A DNA stretch of 64,000 bases from NCBI GenBank assembly GCA_963995505.1, contig OZ023189.1, positions 13,725,495 to 13,789,494 of the forward strand. Reading direction: 5' to 3'. Every line of letters starts with the position of its first letter. The first letter of the stretch is position 1. The translations under genes were made by a program, and so were the position numbers. The stretch is from Hypericum androsaemum. Lineage: Eukaryota; Streptophyta; Magnoliopsida; Malpighiales; Hypericaceae. Shown here piece after piece: positions 23,476 through 34,982 of the stretch. The notes under the pieces were generated by a model, which was not told the DNA's origin, did no database searches, and saw only the letters and a list, made by a program, of their open reading frames with translations.

Positions 23476-26400
23476 TTAGTGTGTGGATTTTAATCTCATT
23501 CCCCTTACTGCGTTGTACATTTGATCTCTATTGATTCCTTTCGTAAAAGGATCAGCTAAGTTGTCCTTGGACTTTACGTAATTAATGATGATCACCCCAC
23601 TAGAGATCAACTGTCTAACGGTATTGTGTCTTCGATGGATATGTCGAGACTTTCCATTGTACATTGTACTTTGTGCTCTCCCGATTGCAGACATGCTATT
23701 ACAATGTATCAATACAGGAGACACCGGTTTGCTCCAGTACGGAATATCCTCTAGGAAGTTTCTAAGCCATTCAGCTTCTTCCCCAGCTTTGTCTAGTGCT
23801 ATAAACTCTGACTCTATGGTGGATCGAGCTATGCACATTTATTTAGAGGACTTCCAAGACACAGCTCCTCCTTCTATGGTGAATACGTATCCACTCGTGG
23901 ATTTGGAGTCCTTAGTGTCTGATATCCAGTTTGCGTCACTGTATCCTTCTAATACAACTGGATATTTAGCATAATGTATGCCATGGTTTATGGTATGTTT
24001 TAAGTACCGTAAAACTCTTTCAAGAGCTAGCCAGTGATCCTTCCCTGGATTACTTGTGAATCTACTAAGCTTACTAACTGAGTATGCAATATCGGGACGT
24101 GTGCAGTTTGTTAAATACATCAAGCTCCCGATAATCTGTGCATACTTCAGTTGAGATACTGGGTCTCCTCGATTCTTGGCTAAGTGTAGATTCAAATCTA
24201 CTGGAGTCTTAACCAGAGGTTTGTCAAAAGCTTCAAATTTCTTGAGCACGCTTTCCATGTAGTAGAATTACGTCAAGATAATTTTGTCAGCTTTTCTAGA
24301 GATTTTTATTCATAGTATGACGTCTTCCAGACCCATATCTTTCATGTCAAAGTGGTACTTTAACATGTTCTTAGTTTTCACAATAACCTCTTTATTGCTT
24401 TCCATAATTAGTAAGTCATCTACGTAGAGACATATAATTACGTAAGCTTCAGGTGTGCCCTTAATGTAAACACATTTATCGCACTCATTGATCTTAAATC
24501 CATTCGACAGCATTGTCCTGTCAAATTTCTCGTGCCACTATTTTGGTGCTTGTTTTAGCCCGTATAGTGACTTGACTAGCCGACACACTTTATGCTCTTG
24601 ACCGGGAGCCACAAACCCTTCAGGTTGCTCCATGTATATCTCCTCTTCCAGTTCTCCATTTAGGAAAACTATTTTTACGTCCATTTGGTGGATCTCGAGG
24701 TTATAGAGTGCTGCAACAGCTATGAGTACTCTAATTGATGTGATTCTTGTGACCGGTGAATACGTATCAAAGAAATCATATCCCTCCTTCTGTTTGAACC
24801 CCTTAGCTACCAATCGAGCTTTGTACTTGTCGATTGATCCATCAGCTTTGTATTTCCTTTTTAGGATCTACCTGCATCCCAAAGGTTTGCAGCCCGGTGG
24901 GAGATCCACGATTTCCCACGTGTGGTTTTGCATAATGGATTCTATCTCACTATTGATAGCTTTCTTCCAGAGAGGAGCATCTGGACTGGACAATGCCTCT
25001 TGGATTGTCCTGGGTTCATCTTCTAACGCATAGGTTAGATAATCCGGACCAAAGGATTTGGTTACCTTCGTCCGTTTGCTACGTCTAGGTTCATCATCTT
25101 CCTGATTTGACCCTTGCGTAGTCTCGTGAGCCCTTTTCTTTGGACTCCCTTCCTTTCTTTCCTTATTAGGAAAGCTATTCTCAAAGAATGTTGCGTTCCT
25201 TGATTCTATGACCATTTCCTCATTTATCTCAGGATTTTCAGATTTATGCACCAAAAATCGATAAGCACTACTATTTTGTGCATATTCGATAAAGATGCAA
25301 TCAATGGTCTTGGGTCTTATTCTCACCTGCTTAGGCTTAGGTACTTCGACCTTTGCTAGGCACCCCCACACTTTAAGGTTACCGTAGGAAGGCTTTCTTC
25401 CTTTCCATAGTTCATATGGGGTTTTATCCCTTTTCTTGTGTGGTAATTTGTTTAGAATGTGGTTAGCTGAGAGAACAGCTTCCCCCCACATGTTCTGGGG
25501 TAAGCCCGAGCTAATAAACATAGCGTTCATTATCTCCTTAAGAGTTCGATTTTTGTGTTCAGCTACGCCATTCGATGGAGGTGAGTATGGAGCAGTCATC
25601 TGATGAATAATGCCATGTTCTTGACAGAGTTCATCAAACAGAGCCACATATTCTCCCCCTCGATCACTTCGAATCATTTTGATTTTTACGCTGAGTTGAT
25701 TTTCAACCTCATTCTTATATCTCTTAAAGGCATCAAGAGCTTCGTCTTTGCCCTTTAAGAGATATATGTAACAGTATCTCGTGCAATCATCGATAAACGT
25801 GATGAAGTATTTCTTCCCGCCTTTAGTTTACACGTGTTTCATATCGCAAGTGTCCGTATGAATTAACTCTAAAGGCGTAGCACTTCTTTCCACCGAATGG
25901 AAAGGTGCTTTCGTCATTTTAGCCTCCACACATACTTCACATTTATCAGATGGGTTGAACTCTAGATGCGGTAATAATTTTAAACTTACTAACTTTCTTA
26001 GCGAGTTTAAATTTACGTGTCCTAATCTACCATCCCATAAATTAGAACACTCGGCCAAGTAAGAAGAAGCGTTAACTTTATTTTTACCATTAAAGGTGCG
26101 ATGTACAATTATTACATTCATCTTAAACAACCCCTTTTCTAGATAATCCTTTCCTATGAATTGACCCGCTTTGGTCAGTACAAACTTATCAGCCTCAAAT
26201 ACAAGCTTAAGACCGGCTTTGTTGAACAGTGAGCCGGAAACTAAGTTTTTACGGATGTCCGGGACATGCAGCACATCCTTGAGGGTCAGCTCCTTTCATG
26301 AGGTCTGCTTCAGGACCACCTTACCCAGACCGACGATCTTGGATGTTGCGGAGTTTTCCATGAATAGCTTTCAGCCGGTGATCGGGATATAGCTCGAGAA

Positions 26401-27371
26401 CATCTCCTTGTCCGAGCAGATGTGGTGGGTAGCTCCTGTGTCCACGAACCATTCTCTCAGATTATCTACCAGGTTGGCTTCAAATACCGCGGTTGACAGA
26501 TCCATCTGGGACAAGTCTTCAGCCAGGTTAGCCTTTCCTTGGTCGTCCTTCTTCGGCTAGCGACAGTCCTTAGCCATGTGTCCGAGTTTGCCGCAGTTGT
26601 AGCAGTCGCCCTTGATCTTCTTGTTCTTTTTCTTCTTGGGCTCTTGCTTCTTCTGCTTATCCCTGGACTTCTTCCTCTTCTTGCCACCTTTTCTCTCGGC
26701 GAGGTGCACGGTGGTCTCAGAGTTGGCCTTGCCTTGCTTGACTTCGGACTTTCGATTGTCTTCCTCGATCCTAAATCTCACGATCAGGTCTTCTAGGCCC
26801 ATGTCCTTCCTCTTGTGCTTGAGGTAGCTCTTGAAGTCCTTCCAGAGCGGAGAGAGCTTCTCGATCATCGCAGCTACTTGGAAGGATTCGCTGAGTTGCA
26901 TCCCTTCGGCCTGGATCTCGTGAAGGGGATCAGCTGCAACTCCTGCACTTGGTCGATGACCTTCTTGGAGTCCACCATCTTGAAGTCGAGGAACCGTCCG
27001 ACGATGAATTTTTTCGTCCCGGCATCCTCCATTTTGTACTTCTTCTCGAGTGAACTCCATAGCTCCTTAGCGGTTTTGGCTTCCGCGTAGACATTGTAGA
27101 GCATGTCGTCTAGTCCATTCAGGACGTAGTTCCGGCACAGGAAGTCGCTGTGACTCCACGCGTCGAGAGCGTTGATCTTCTGTTGATCCGTCTCATTTTC
27201 CGCTATCTTCGGTGCTTCCTCTTTCAGGAACTGAACTAGGTTGAGCGTGGTCAGATAGAACGTCATCTTTGGTTGCCACCTCTTGAACTCGGTACCGTTG
27301 AACTTGGCCGGCCTTTCAGCGTGGACAGTTCCCGGGACCGCTGGCATTGGTACGGTGCTTGACGATGCCAT
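23476..27371 (-). pseudogene. Copia E2 gag-pol relic
   Basis: Gag starts at 27371 ([14 protein letters not shown]). The order is gag; an intact zinc knuckle CYNCGKLGHMAKDC (near 26600) followed at once by a stop; protease WFVDTGATHHICS (near 26440); integrase head RLGHVNL...CEVCVEAK (26010-25920); integrase core with MIRSDRGGEYV (25677) and SNGVAEHKNRTLKE; reverse transcriptase KARLVAKGFKQ, HQMDVKIVFLN and CLYVDD (near 24430); RNase [31 protein letters not shown] and SRHIHRRHNTVRQLI; end at 23476. Stops fall near 26560, 26370, 26290, 25830, 24870, 24538 and 23840. It is longer and better kept than E1 but cannot make a full polyprotein. Confidence 0.94.
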
Positions 27372-27373
27372 CT

Positions 27374-27485
27374 TCAAGTACACAATCTCGTCTTACGATT
27401 GTTGTTTGTCGGAGGTTGGTGTACTTGATTAGGATCTACGGCAGTCGAGGCAAGTATTGGACACTTTCTCTGTAAGACGAGATTG
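27374..27485 (-). promoter_or_regulatory. U5/leader inverted repeats at the E2 primer-binding position
   Basis: The leader at 27383-27396, two to three bases inside the LTR end, is a perfect 14-bp inverted repeat of U5 at 27472-27485. The adjoining leader at 27374-27383 is a perfect 10-bp inverted repeat of 27419-27428. The order helix A, helix B, A', B' is pseudoknot-like. The gag ATG (27371) follows at once. Confidence 0.65.
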
Positions 27486-28150
27486 CCCTGTATATTTCAG
27501 TGCGGTACGGGCTATGGCAATCGTTTCCAAGATACAACGACTGTTCGGGTGTTTCCAAGAACGTTACACACGTATCTCAAAATTTTTGGGCAAACCCTTA
27601 TATACCCTGAACTTTCGGACTCTTTGTAAGTGAAGAACGGGGGAGAGAAGAAGACAACAATACTACGGAATACACTTTGTTGCTGGGATGAGGATAAATG
27701 GCAAGGGGGCAGGCCTATTTATAGGTTGGAAGAGGCAGGGAAGCAGCCACCCCGAAGGAACGCGTCTGTTCGGCCTTCTGGAAGTCTCCTGGACATTCCG
27801 GCACGAACTTGCAGCTCCTCGTCACTTCGGTAGCTGCGCAGCTTTCTCCGGACCCGGGCAAAATACGTGCCAAGTGCGCCACAAAGCGCCGTCCATTGCG
27901 ACCTGCATCCAATGCGCCATGCGCGTGCTTGAATGGTGCTACGCACCATCCTCGTCGCGGTCCGAGTTGGCTTTTCCTCCAGGTGGTCAACTTATTTTCT
28001 AGTCAACAAGGAGTTTCTCCTTATAAACTAGAAAATGTTGGTGCCACTTTCCAATGTGGGATTGCACTTTCCATTTTTCTTTTGGGCCTCCCACTTTGGA
28101 CCTTTCTACTTTGAGCTTTGCTTGAATTTTCATTCAAAACTTTCCCAACA
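27400..28150 (-). repeat. 5' LTR of copia E2 (751 bp)
   Basis: It carries a minus-strand TATA box (tataaata, 27716-27723). It lacks three segments present in the 3' LTR and has a palindrome gatggtgc-tac-gcaccatc near 27935-27953, also seen in the E1 5' LTR but in neither 3' LTR. Confidence 0.93.
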
Positions 28151-28155
28151 ATTAA

Positions 28156-29346
28156 AATGTGCATCTCGTAATATAAAATGTATCAATCGAATCAGTATAT
28201 TCCAATATTTCGCAGTTAAAATATTGGACATTTAAAGGATTCGGGTAACTACAGACGTGTTGAAATAGTTTTCCTAAAAATATTATGATGATGTGAGGAT
28301 TGTTAACCACAAATCCATTTCCATCGGCCTTTTATTGCCAGCTTGTATACCTTGTTGAATATCTATCTTTTCCTCTCCCTTTCGTTTATGAGATTTTATC
28401 CAGATTTTCCTGCGTAAATCATGATAACGACACCTTAATAATATTTTGATTTCGAGTTCTTCATAATACAGCATTGTTGAATATTTGTTGAGAGTATTTT
28501 ATATCTTTTAAAAATTTTAACCGGTTCGAACTTGAATTGATTAGTCCATGCGGTCGGATAGATAATAAACCAAAAATGAAAATGACACTTTCTAATTGTA
28601 GATGATGACGTTTTTAAAGGAATTAATTAGTTGGCTGTCTGGTACTGGATTGAATCGATGGCGACGACGTAAATCAAAAGGGTGTTCACACTTTTCGTTT
28701 GGTAAATATTAAATCCATGGGCTGGGTAGCCATTTCTTCTCTCACCCCTATCTTAAACTTATTAAGAAAATATAATCAAATTCCTGACTGATGTAGTGGT
28801 AAAGCATCCTAATGGAGCGCATAAATCACTTGCGGGAACTCTTTTACTTTAATTAAAAGTTTCGAATTCTAACTTCCAAACATGCATGTGTTTAAATTTG
28901 AATAATATTATAATAGTTTTCATGCATTTGTCATCAACTCATGAAGAATTGTTGAGATTCAAATATCGTAAGCTTGTTAATAAGTATTGAAAATCTATCG
29001 GTTACATTAAATTTTTGGGTTTATATAAAAATTCTGAGATAGTATTAGATAGATCATTCGTTTCATTGCAAGTTGGCGAGGTTAAATTATATTCCAAATT
29101 GGACCTAATAGACTTTGCTGAGGTAGCATATTTAGATTACCATTAAAAGTGTTGAAAATCCATTGGTCTAAGAATTAATATCCAAATATTAATTTTTGCA
29201 AAAAAAGTCCAGCACCATCCTAAATGCTATTTAATATGTGTAAATAAATTATTTCCCATTTTTGGTCCTGAGGGTACGAGTTCTTGGAAGTCTTACCCGA
29301 TTATTTTAGGAAGTGAATGTTGCTGGTACAATAGTTTAGTTGGGTA
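28156..29346. other. AT-rich intergenic DNA
   Basis: No gene seen. A possible tRNA-derived SINE piece at about 28786-28880 has an A-box-like gatgtagtggtaaagc and a B-box-like gtttcgaattctaac about 55 bases later. No tail or duplication was established. Confidence 0.45.
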
Positions 29347-29354
29347 GTTGGTGA

Positions 29355-30082
29355 TAGGGATAGCAGAAATACCCATACCTTGAGGGTCGGATCCTACCCT
29401 TATCCTACGGATCTAGGGTATGTTGATTTTGACTGGGTCTAGGGTAGGGTATGGGTATGGGTCTATGTTTAGAAGTAGGGTCTAGGGTAGGGTATGAATC
29501 CATAGTTAGACCCTGCGGGTCAGACCCTACCCTTACATTTTTACCCTATTTAAGACCCTACCCTAATTAGACCCTAGTTAGACCCTAATTAGACCATAAT
29601 AATAATATATATAATATACTTTATGGTTAACTTTAACATATTTATTATGTTATTACACAACCAGCTTAGAAGATGTCATGAATGATGGATTACTAAAAGC
29701 CGACATTCTATATTTTTTTTTTGTTAAATTATTTATGTACTTCAAATTTGAAAAACAAATCTTGTACTATTGAAATTAAATTACAAAATTTGATGTTTCA
29801 TCAATTTTCTATTGAATGTTAATGTGTAACATAGTAGATATCTTGAATTTGTTTGAATTTTATATAAAAATTAACTTTTGATTAAAAAATATCAAAATGT
29901 AGACCGTTAAAGGGTCGGACCCTGCAGACCCTGAAGACCCAGGGTCTTCAGGAGGGTAGGGTATGAATCTAACAATAAAAAATTTGTAGGGTCGAGGGTA
30001 GGGTATGGGTCTAACTAAAAAAACTAGGGTATGGGTAGGGTCCTACCAATACCCTACCATACCCTACCCATTGCCATCCCTA
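29355..30082. mobile_element. Non-autonomous hAT element (728 bp)
   Basis: A perfect 8-bp target-site duplication GTTGGTGA (29347-29354 and 30083-30090) flanks short terminal inverted repeats, TAGGGATAGCA on the left and TAGGGATGGCA on the right. An 8-bp duplication with TAGGGATG-type ends is diagnostic of the hAT superfamily. Both ends are rich in subterminal GGGTAGGGTATGGGTC words in opposite orientation, likely transposase-binding repeats. The AT-rich middle has no transposase frame, so a related autonomous element would have been needed to move it. Confidence 0.92.
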
Positions 30083-30090
30083 GTTGGTGA

Positions 30091-31956
30091 TCGTTTTGGT
30101 ACTAAAAGTGGTACCTCTGCTAAGAATTTTCTGACCTTATTTTTACGTCCAACTCTTGACGAAAAAGCTTCCCCACCATTTTCATTTCGGTACCTAAAGC
30201 AAGAGAGATTTCCCTACCAAAAGCAACAGTGGTACGTAGCTTCATATGTGTGTCCAAAGAAGTACAAACTTTTCCAGGTTGTATGTGTCCTACATGCCCA
30301 ATCGACGTGTTTCCTTGTGGGGTAGGGGACAACGTTGGTGAAACCCAACAATCACATCCGCATTTTGTACGTCTTTTAGTCGGCTCCAGCTAAACTAAAT
30401 AAGTTCCAGGCCAAACCAAAAGACCGCAAAGATGCGAGAATGAGTGCTTTTGTACTCACTGGACCGTTCTTCTTTTATATATGTTAGAATTAAATCGCAT
30501 CGCTATTACATTATCAGTTATACGAGCACACAAGTTACAAAAATTAAAACTTGTACAAATTTAAGTTTGACAAATTTTGTTTGAGAAGAAATGTTGAGAT
30601 TGCCACAAATTTTTTTAGTTCTTAAAAAGAAACACATTGTTAATTGTAAATATGACTTATATGTTATGTATTATTGTGCCTAAGAGAATATCCGTTGAAG
30701 TAGAATCTTCTTTTCTTTTTGATCGCGTACAAAAATATTTTTTTTTATCAAATTTCAACATAACTTCATTCTTGACATTAAAACATATGATCTAGACATT
30801 TGATTAGCTGACCATATCCATTCAGTATTTATAGAAAACAATTATGCAGATTCCAAGTAATGTCAGTAACTTAGAATTTGGCTACATGTCAATTTCAATC
30901 TCAAAAATTGAACAATTTTTACTTCAAAATTCAAATGTTATGCTGTTGGACGGACTGTAATAAGTTGGACTTGTAATTAGCTATTATTTAAGATGATATG
31001 GAAAATAAAAAAAACAATTAATGGGTTTGCCGCGTTGACATTTAATTAGTTATTTTTTGGTAGGACCATTAATTAATTATTTGATGTTTGGGAGTTTCTA
31101 CTTTACATACATTCTACTAGCTTCCACTAGTGACTATTTGGGGACAAGAATTATAAAAGAGTATATCCAAAATGATTGGGTTGCTATAAATGTTTCTAAC
31201 TATTAATTTACTGCAGAGCATCGACTTTCATACTGGTCAATGACTCTGGTTTATAATTATTATGTTATACAATGGGATATGCCTATATTTAATAATTCAC
31301 AACCGAATTTGGAGTAGGAACGAAGAGTTCTAAGCATCTTAATGATTCTCTATCGCAGGAAGCATAATAACAGATATGACAATAACTTCTGTAAATAATT
31401 TTATCTCTGTCCTATCATCATCGGCCAAAAAATACCTTCAAGAATAATATTAAAATATCATCAGCAATTGATTTTTTGTGTGTGTGTGTAAGACATTGTT
31501 TTACAAAATAATTGTACCTAGTGGTTCAACTGATCGGAATACAACCCAAGATTTGGGCGGTTCGTTTTCATAGGAGGGTAGTTAAATCGGTGGTCTACAT
31601 TATTGAATTGCAGTTCAATTAGTTGGACCAATTATTCCGATCCAATGAACAATTATTTTTTAGAATTTTCTTAGATTTAAAGTAATTAATGCAAAATAAA
31701 TTTTGCAGTAAAATTATATTATATTCTGAATTATTTGATATTTTAATACTACAATTTAAAAAACTTACTATCTGATTAGTGGTCCAACTATTAGTCTTGT
31801 CAGACCAAGATTCGAATAGCAACCCAGTTCACTCTCCGGTTGGTTTGTAAAACAAAAATGGGTGCTTGAGATGAGATGGGCCAAGTGCATTACAAGGTCC
31901 ACAAATCTCCAAGCGGCAGTAGGAGCAGGAGAGAAATAAGTCAATGAGCTTTTTAA
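30091..31956. other. AT-rich intergenic DNA, no gene seen
   Basis: No coding frame with family features and no bounded transposon recognised. Confidence 0.5.
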
Positions 31957-31965
31957 TTTAATTTA

Positions 31966-32334
31966 GAAAAATTCACTTTAGTAATATGTGATTTGGGTGT
32001 TTGACATAAAAAAATTTGTGATTTAAAACGCATCAAAAAGGTCCCTGTAGTTTCGGGTAAAGATTTCATCATATGGTGTGCCACGTCAGCAATAGACCTT
32101 TTTGGGTGAGCAATGTTGGGTAAAGATTTCATCCTATGTGGCGTGCCACGTAGGATTAAAAACGGCATCGTTTCGACATGGCGAGCGACAAAGATGCTGA
32201 CTAGGCTCGAATAGCAATCCGAGCCTTTAAATGATGAGCATGTGAACCACATGGGACATTTTTTATGAGTTTTAAACCACAAATTTTTATGTGTCAAACG
32301 CTCAAACTACAGAGTACTAAAGTGAATGTTTCTC
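31966..32334. mobile_element. Mutator-like MITE (369 bp, long TIRs)
   Basis: A perfect 9-bp target-site duplication TTTAATTTA (31957-31965 and 32335-32343) flanks terminal inverted repeats of about 75 bp. They share ATTCACTTTAGTA, GTTTGACA and AAATTTGTG-TTTAAAAC words on both ends. A 9-bp duplication with long inverted repeats fits Mutator-like elements. No transposase is encoded. The centre contains gtgccacgt words and a sub-repeat (gggtaaagatttcatc twice, near 32056 and 32109). Confidence 0.9.
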
Positions 32335-32806
32335 TTTAATTTATTACGTTCCAATCAAATGAAGGTGATATTACAATGGGCCTTACATTTAGCCCACAGA
32401 GTCATTTTCAGACGGCTTAATTAGCCAGCAAAAACCAGGACACAAGTTGCGCAGTTTTAGGTATGTGTTGGGATGCTGTTTTCTGTCCTCAATTTATTAT
32501 TTACTTATGTCATCCCATTTCAATGTTACCCAATAAAATGGCACCTTATTTTCTGCCAGCTGCAGATTTATTTTTGTAGAGCTGTCAAAGGATTGGCTTT
32601 AATTTGTTCTTCAATCCCTTGCTCAGAATTGTGGACCTCTTGGTTGTTTGTTTGATCTATGTTTACCATCTTTAAGTCGGTTTGTTTTGGCTTCAATTGG
32701 ACCATATACTGAAAATAAAATTATTTCAGAGTAAAAGAGTTTAACTAGAAGTTTCGAGTATGGATTCTAAAAATATATGTGGGTTAAAACAAGGTAGAAA
32801 ATTTAA

Positions 32807-32829
32807 ATATATATATATATATATATAAT
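32807..32829. repeat. (AT)n microsatellite
   Basis: About 11 uninterrupted AT units in non-coding DNA. Confidence 0.9.
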
Positions 32830-33315
32830 TGAAGATAAATTTGGCTTGTCCGTTCGGTCATTTCTGTAACTAGCATAAAAAGTCCGTATGGGGTGATCAA
32901 CTTGTTTTAGATGCATTTTTTTTCTAAGTACATTTATTTCATATAAATTCACACATTTATAAAGTGGGTGAATTTTCTAACAAGATTGCTACCCCAGATT
33001 CGTTAAAATTCTTTGTAAGAAAATCTCGTGGATTCTAAAATAGGAAAAGAACGTCCAACCTTTATGGTGCTAAAATTCAATACAACAGATGCAAATTAGC
33101 AACCTTGGAGTTTGGACAATGGCAAGATATCTAAAGTACAGCAAATGTGTGACAAAAAAAATTATAGCAAATGTACTTACCTAATTAAACAAGTAAAGTA
33201 TCCCCGGAGAGTATTTACATTAATTCATTGCCAATATTAATGGAGATCTAATGCAAACTTAATGTACAAACCTCATTACAAAGACCACCAATACTAATAA
33301 GAGATATTAAAAATT

Positions 33316-33645
33316 CTAACCGGTTCGAATAATTTTCACGTTGGTCCTTCTCAGCATCAACTCTTCAAAATCCTTAGCCTCGTAGGGAATCCTGAGAATC
33401 CCCTGGTTAACAAAACCATATTCTTCAGCTGATCTACACAGAAGCTGCAAGAAATCTGCATCCCCAAGTGCCTTGGTTTGGACAATGAACCTAGTACAAT
33501 CTCTCTCACTAGTTCCCACACATATAGGAAAATATCCCTTAGGTACTTGCAATAGATTGTGATCAGCTCCTAATCTCTCATAATCCCATCTAGATGATGA
33601 TGATCTAATCACTAATCTGCTAATTTTGCTTGCTCTTCCTCCCAT
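33316..33645 (-). CDS. SAUR family auxin-responsive protein
   Basis: A single exon of 109 codons on the minus strand. The start is ATG at 33645 (MGGRASKISRLVIRSSSS); the frame is open further upstream but has no earlier ATG. The SAUR core is clear at about residues 34-101: VPKGYFPICVG, RFIVQTKALGDADFLQLL, SAEEYGFVNQGILRIPYEAKDFEELM. The length fits the family. Like other SAURs it probably acts in auxin- or hormone-driven cell expansion. The core differs from that of the SAUR at 21036 (GYFPICVG, EEYGF and no HPLF), so the two are distant paralogues and not a tandem pair. The position usually occupied by HPLF reads DADF. I see no clear TATA box. Confidence 0.88.
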   Translation of the reverse strand: MGGRASKISRLVIRSSSSRWDYERLGADHNLLQVPKGYFPICVGTSERDCTRFIVQTKALGDADFLQLLCRSAEEYGFVNQGILRIPYEAKDFEELMLRRTNVKIIRTG

Positions 33646-34559
33646 GATACTGTTGATGCCCACAATCCCTCTGGAGCTCAATTTATGGTTCTCTGTCAGC
33701 TATATTTTTAAATTTATTATGAGATATAGTACAATGCCGTGCAAACTAAGTGTCCTTTTGGTCTTATTTGGTGTATTATTCCGGTGGATATTTTACTTAC
33801 AATGTGAAAATCGTGTATGTAATTGGGTTTAATCCAAATAAGACAATTGAAAGATGAAACAATTATTCCATGAAACATTTTTTATACTATACGGTAGACC
33901 ACTCGGCTAATAATTCAAGTTCAAATTGGATAAAACATTCAAAGTTTGACAAAATCATTTTAACACCGTTGTATTTGCACTGTTTGAACTCGAGATCTCT
34001 TATTAAATTATGACAGTTCTCCCACAAAATTTGGTATTACAAGCAGCCTATGAATCCAACTTTTGGAAATAAACGAGAAATTGATCCAACCCACGAATTT
34101 AATTTAGTAAAATTTGTGGCTGGTTATGAGTAGGCGACGTGATTGCGAGGGTGATTTGCTAGTTTTTAGCTTAGTTAAATCTCCAATCAACGATTTAATT
34201 AACAGTAGCGGTCTATTTTAATCTTAGTCCTTGACATGCGTGTCATTTGATGATGAACAAGAGCGTACTCCACTTGTCAACACCTAAACCTACGGAAGAA
34301 AATCTGAAAACTTGTTAAAATACTGTAAATTATATGTGTCAGATTTATGGATAAATTAAGTTTTGATGTGGGCACGATGATACAATACAAACAAGCTTTG
34401 GACCTTAGTACTTTCCTCCGTTCACACGTCGAATTTGAAATTAAAGTTGATAATGCACACAAATTGTGTCTAAGCCACTAGGTAAAATATATTCTACTTA
34501 TTTTGGCCGTTTGGATACATTAAATTATAATACTAATTTTCGGTATATTCGCCGATTAT

Positions 34560-34790
34560 AGTTTTGTCAATTTTCTCAAACTCCTCGAATGAGACCCCGG
34601 AGCCCATAAAATCAGAAAAGCCCAAAAGATGGGAGATGCGATGGGCCCGAGGATTATTAGCTCACATACGTGCCATTTTCCTAAACAATAGGGCGTTCCT
34701 GTAACGACGTCTAACCCTAATTTGACTTGCAAGTATCAAAATTAAAAGTTTAACTGCGTATAAAAGTCCAAGGTAATATAGAAATTCTCA
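34560..34790 (+). promoter_or_regulatory. Housekeeping-type promoter
   Basis: Within about 230 bases upstream of a short exon are a site II-type TGGGCC within gatgggcccgag (near 34640), a telo-box-like ctaaccctaa (about 34711-34720), GCCCAA words and a TATA-like gtataaaag (near 34757). Site II elements plus a telo box are typical of plant translation, ribosome and mitochondrial genes. Confidence 0.45.
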
Positions 34791-34838
34791 GCCGTGCTTC
34801 CTTGGAACTATGGCTGTCTTAAAAAAGAGAGAGAGACA

Positions 34839-34941
34839 ATGGCTCTCAAATCTATGGAGTTAGACGAACTCGTGTTGATGTCTCGCTGGGAAGCCGAAGC
34901 TCGCCAACTTCTTGCGAGCACTTGGTGCAATCCGCTGATGG
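34839..34941 (+). CDS. Orphan first exon of an unrecognised gene (partial)
   Basis: ATG at 34839 opens MALKSMELDELVLMSRWEA...STWCNPLM and ends at a plausible donor (ATGG|gtactc) followed by T-rich intron-like DNA. The promoter block just upstream supports a real gene start. I recognise neither the 34-residue peptide nor any downstream exon in the next 2.7 kb. It may be a gene with long introns and short exons, or a remnant left by a rearrangement. A product cannot be named. A minor upstream ATG lies at 34809 in another frame. Confidence 0.35.
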
Positions 34942-34982
34942 GTACTCTTTATTTCTTTTCCTTTCCCTTTTTTAAGGTTTAA

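Larger units (their letters stand above)
21947..28150 (-). mobile_element. Ty1/copia LTR retrotransposon E2, defective
   Basis: Same family and orientation as E1. LTRs with TG...CA ends flank a copia gag-pol relic. A perfect 5-bp target-site duplication ATTAA lies at 21942-21946 and 28151-28155. The polypurine tract catgtgggggat adjoins the 3' LTR at 22934. E2 keeps the RNase H end missing from E1, but it has a gag frameshift near 26930 and at least seven stops. Its duplication differs from that of E1, so the two are separate insertions, not halves of a segmental duplication. The LTRs differ in length (987 versus 751 bp). Confidence 0.95.

Noticed and set aside
28786..28880. tRNA gene
   Set aside because: A- and B-box-like words occur, but no cloverleaf with paired acceptor stem can be drawn; at most a SINE remnant.
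29400..30080. TAGGGT-rich DNA as an interstitial telomere repeat
   Set aside because: The words are irregular GGGTAGGGTATGGGTC arranged as inverted subterminal repeats inside a bounded hAT element, not TTTAGGG arrays.
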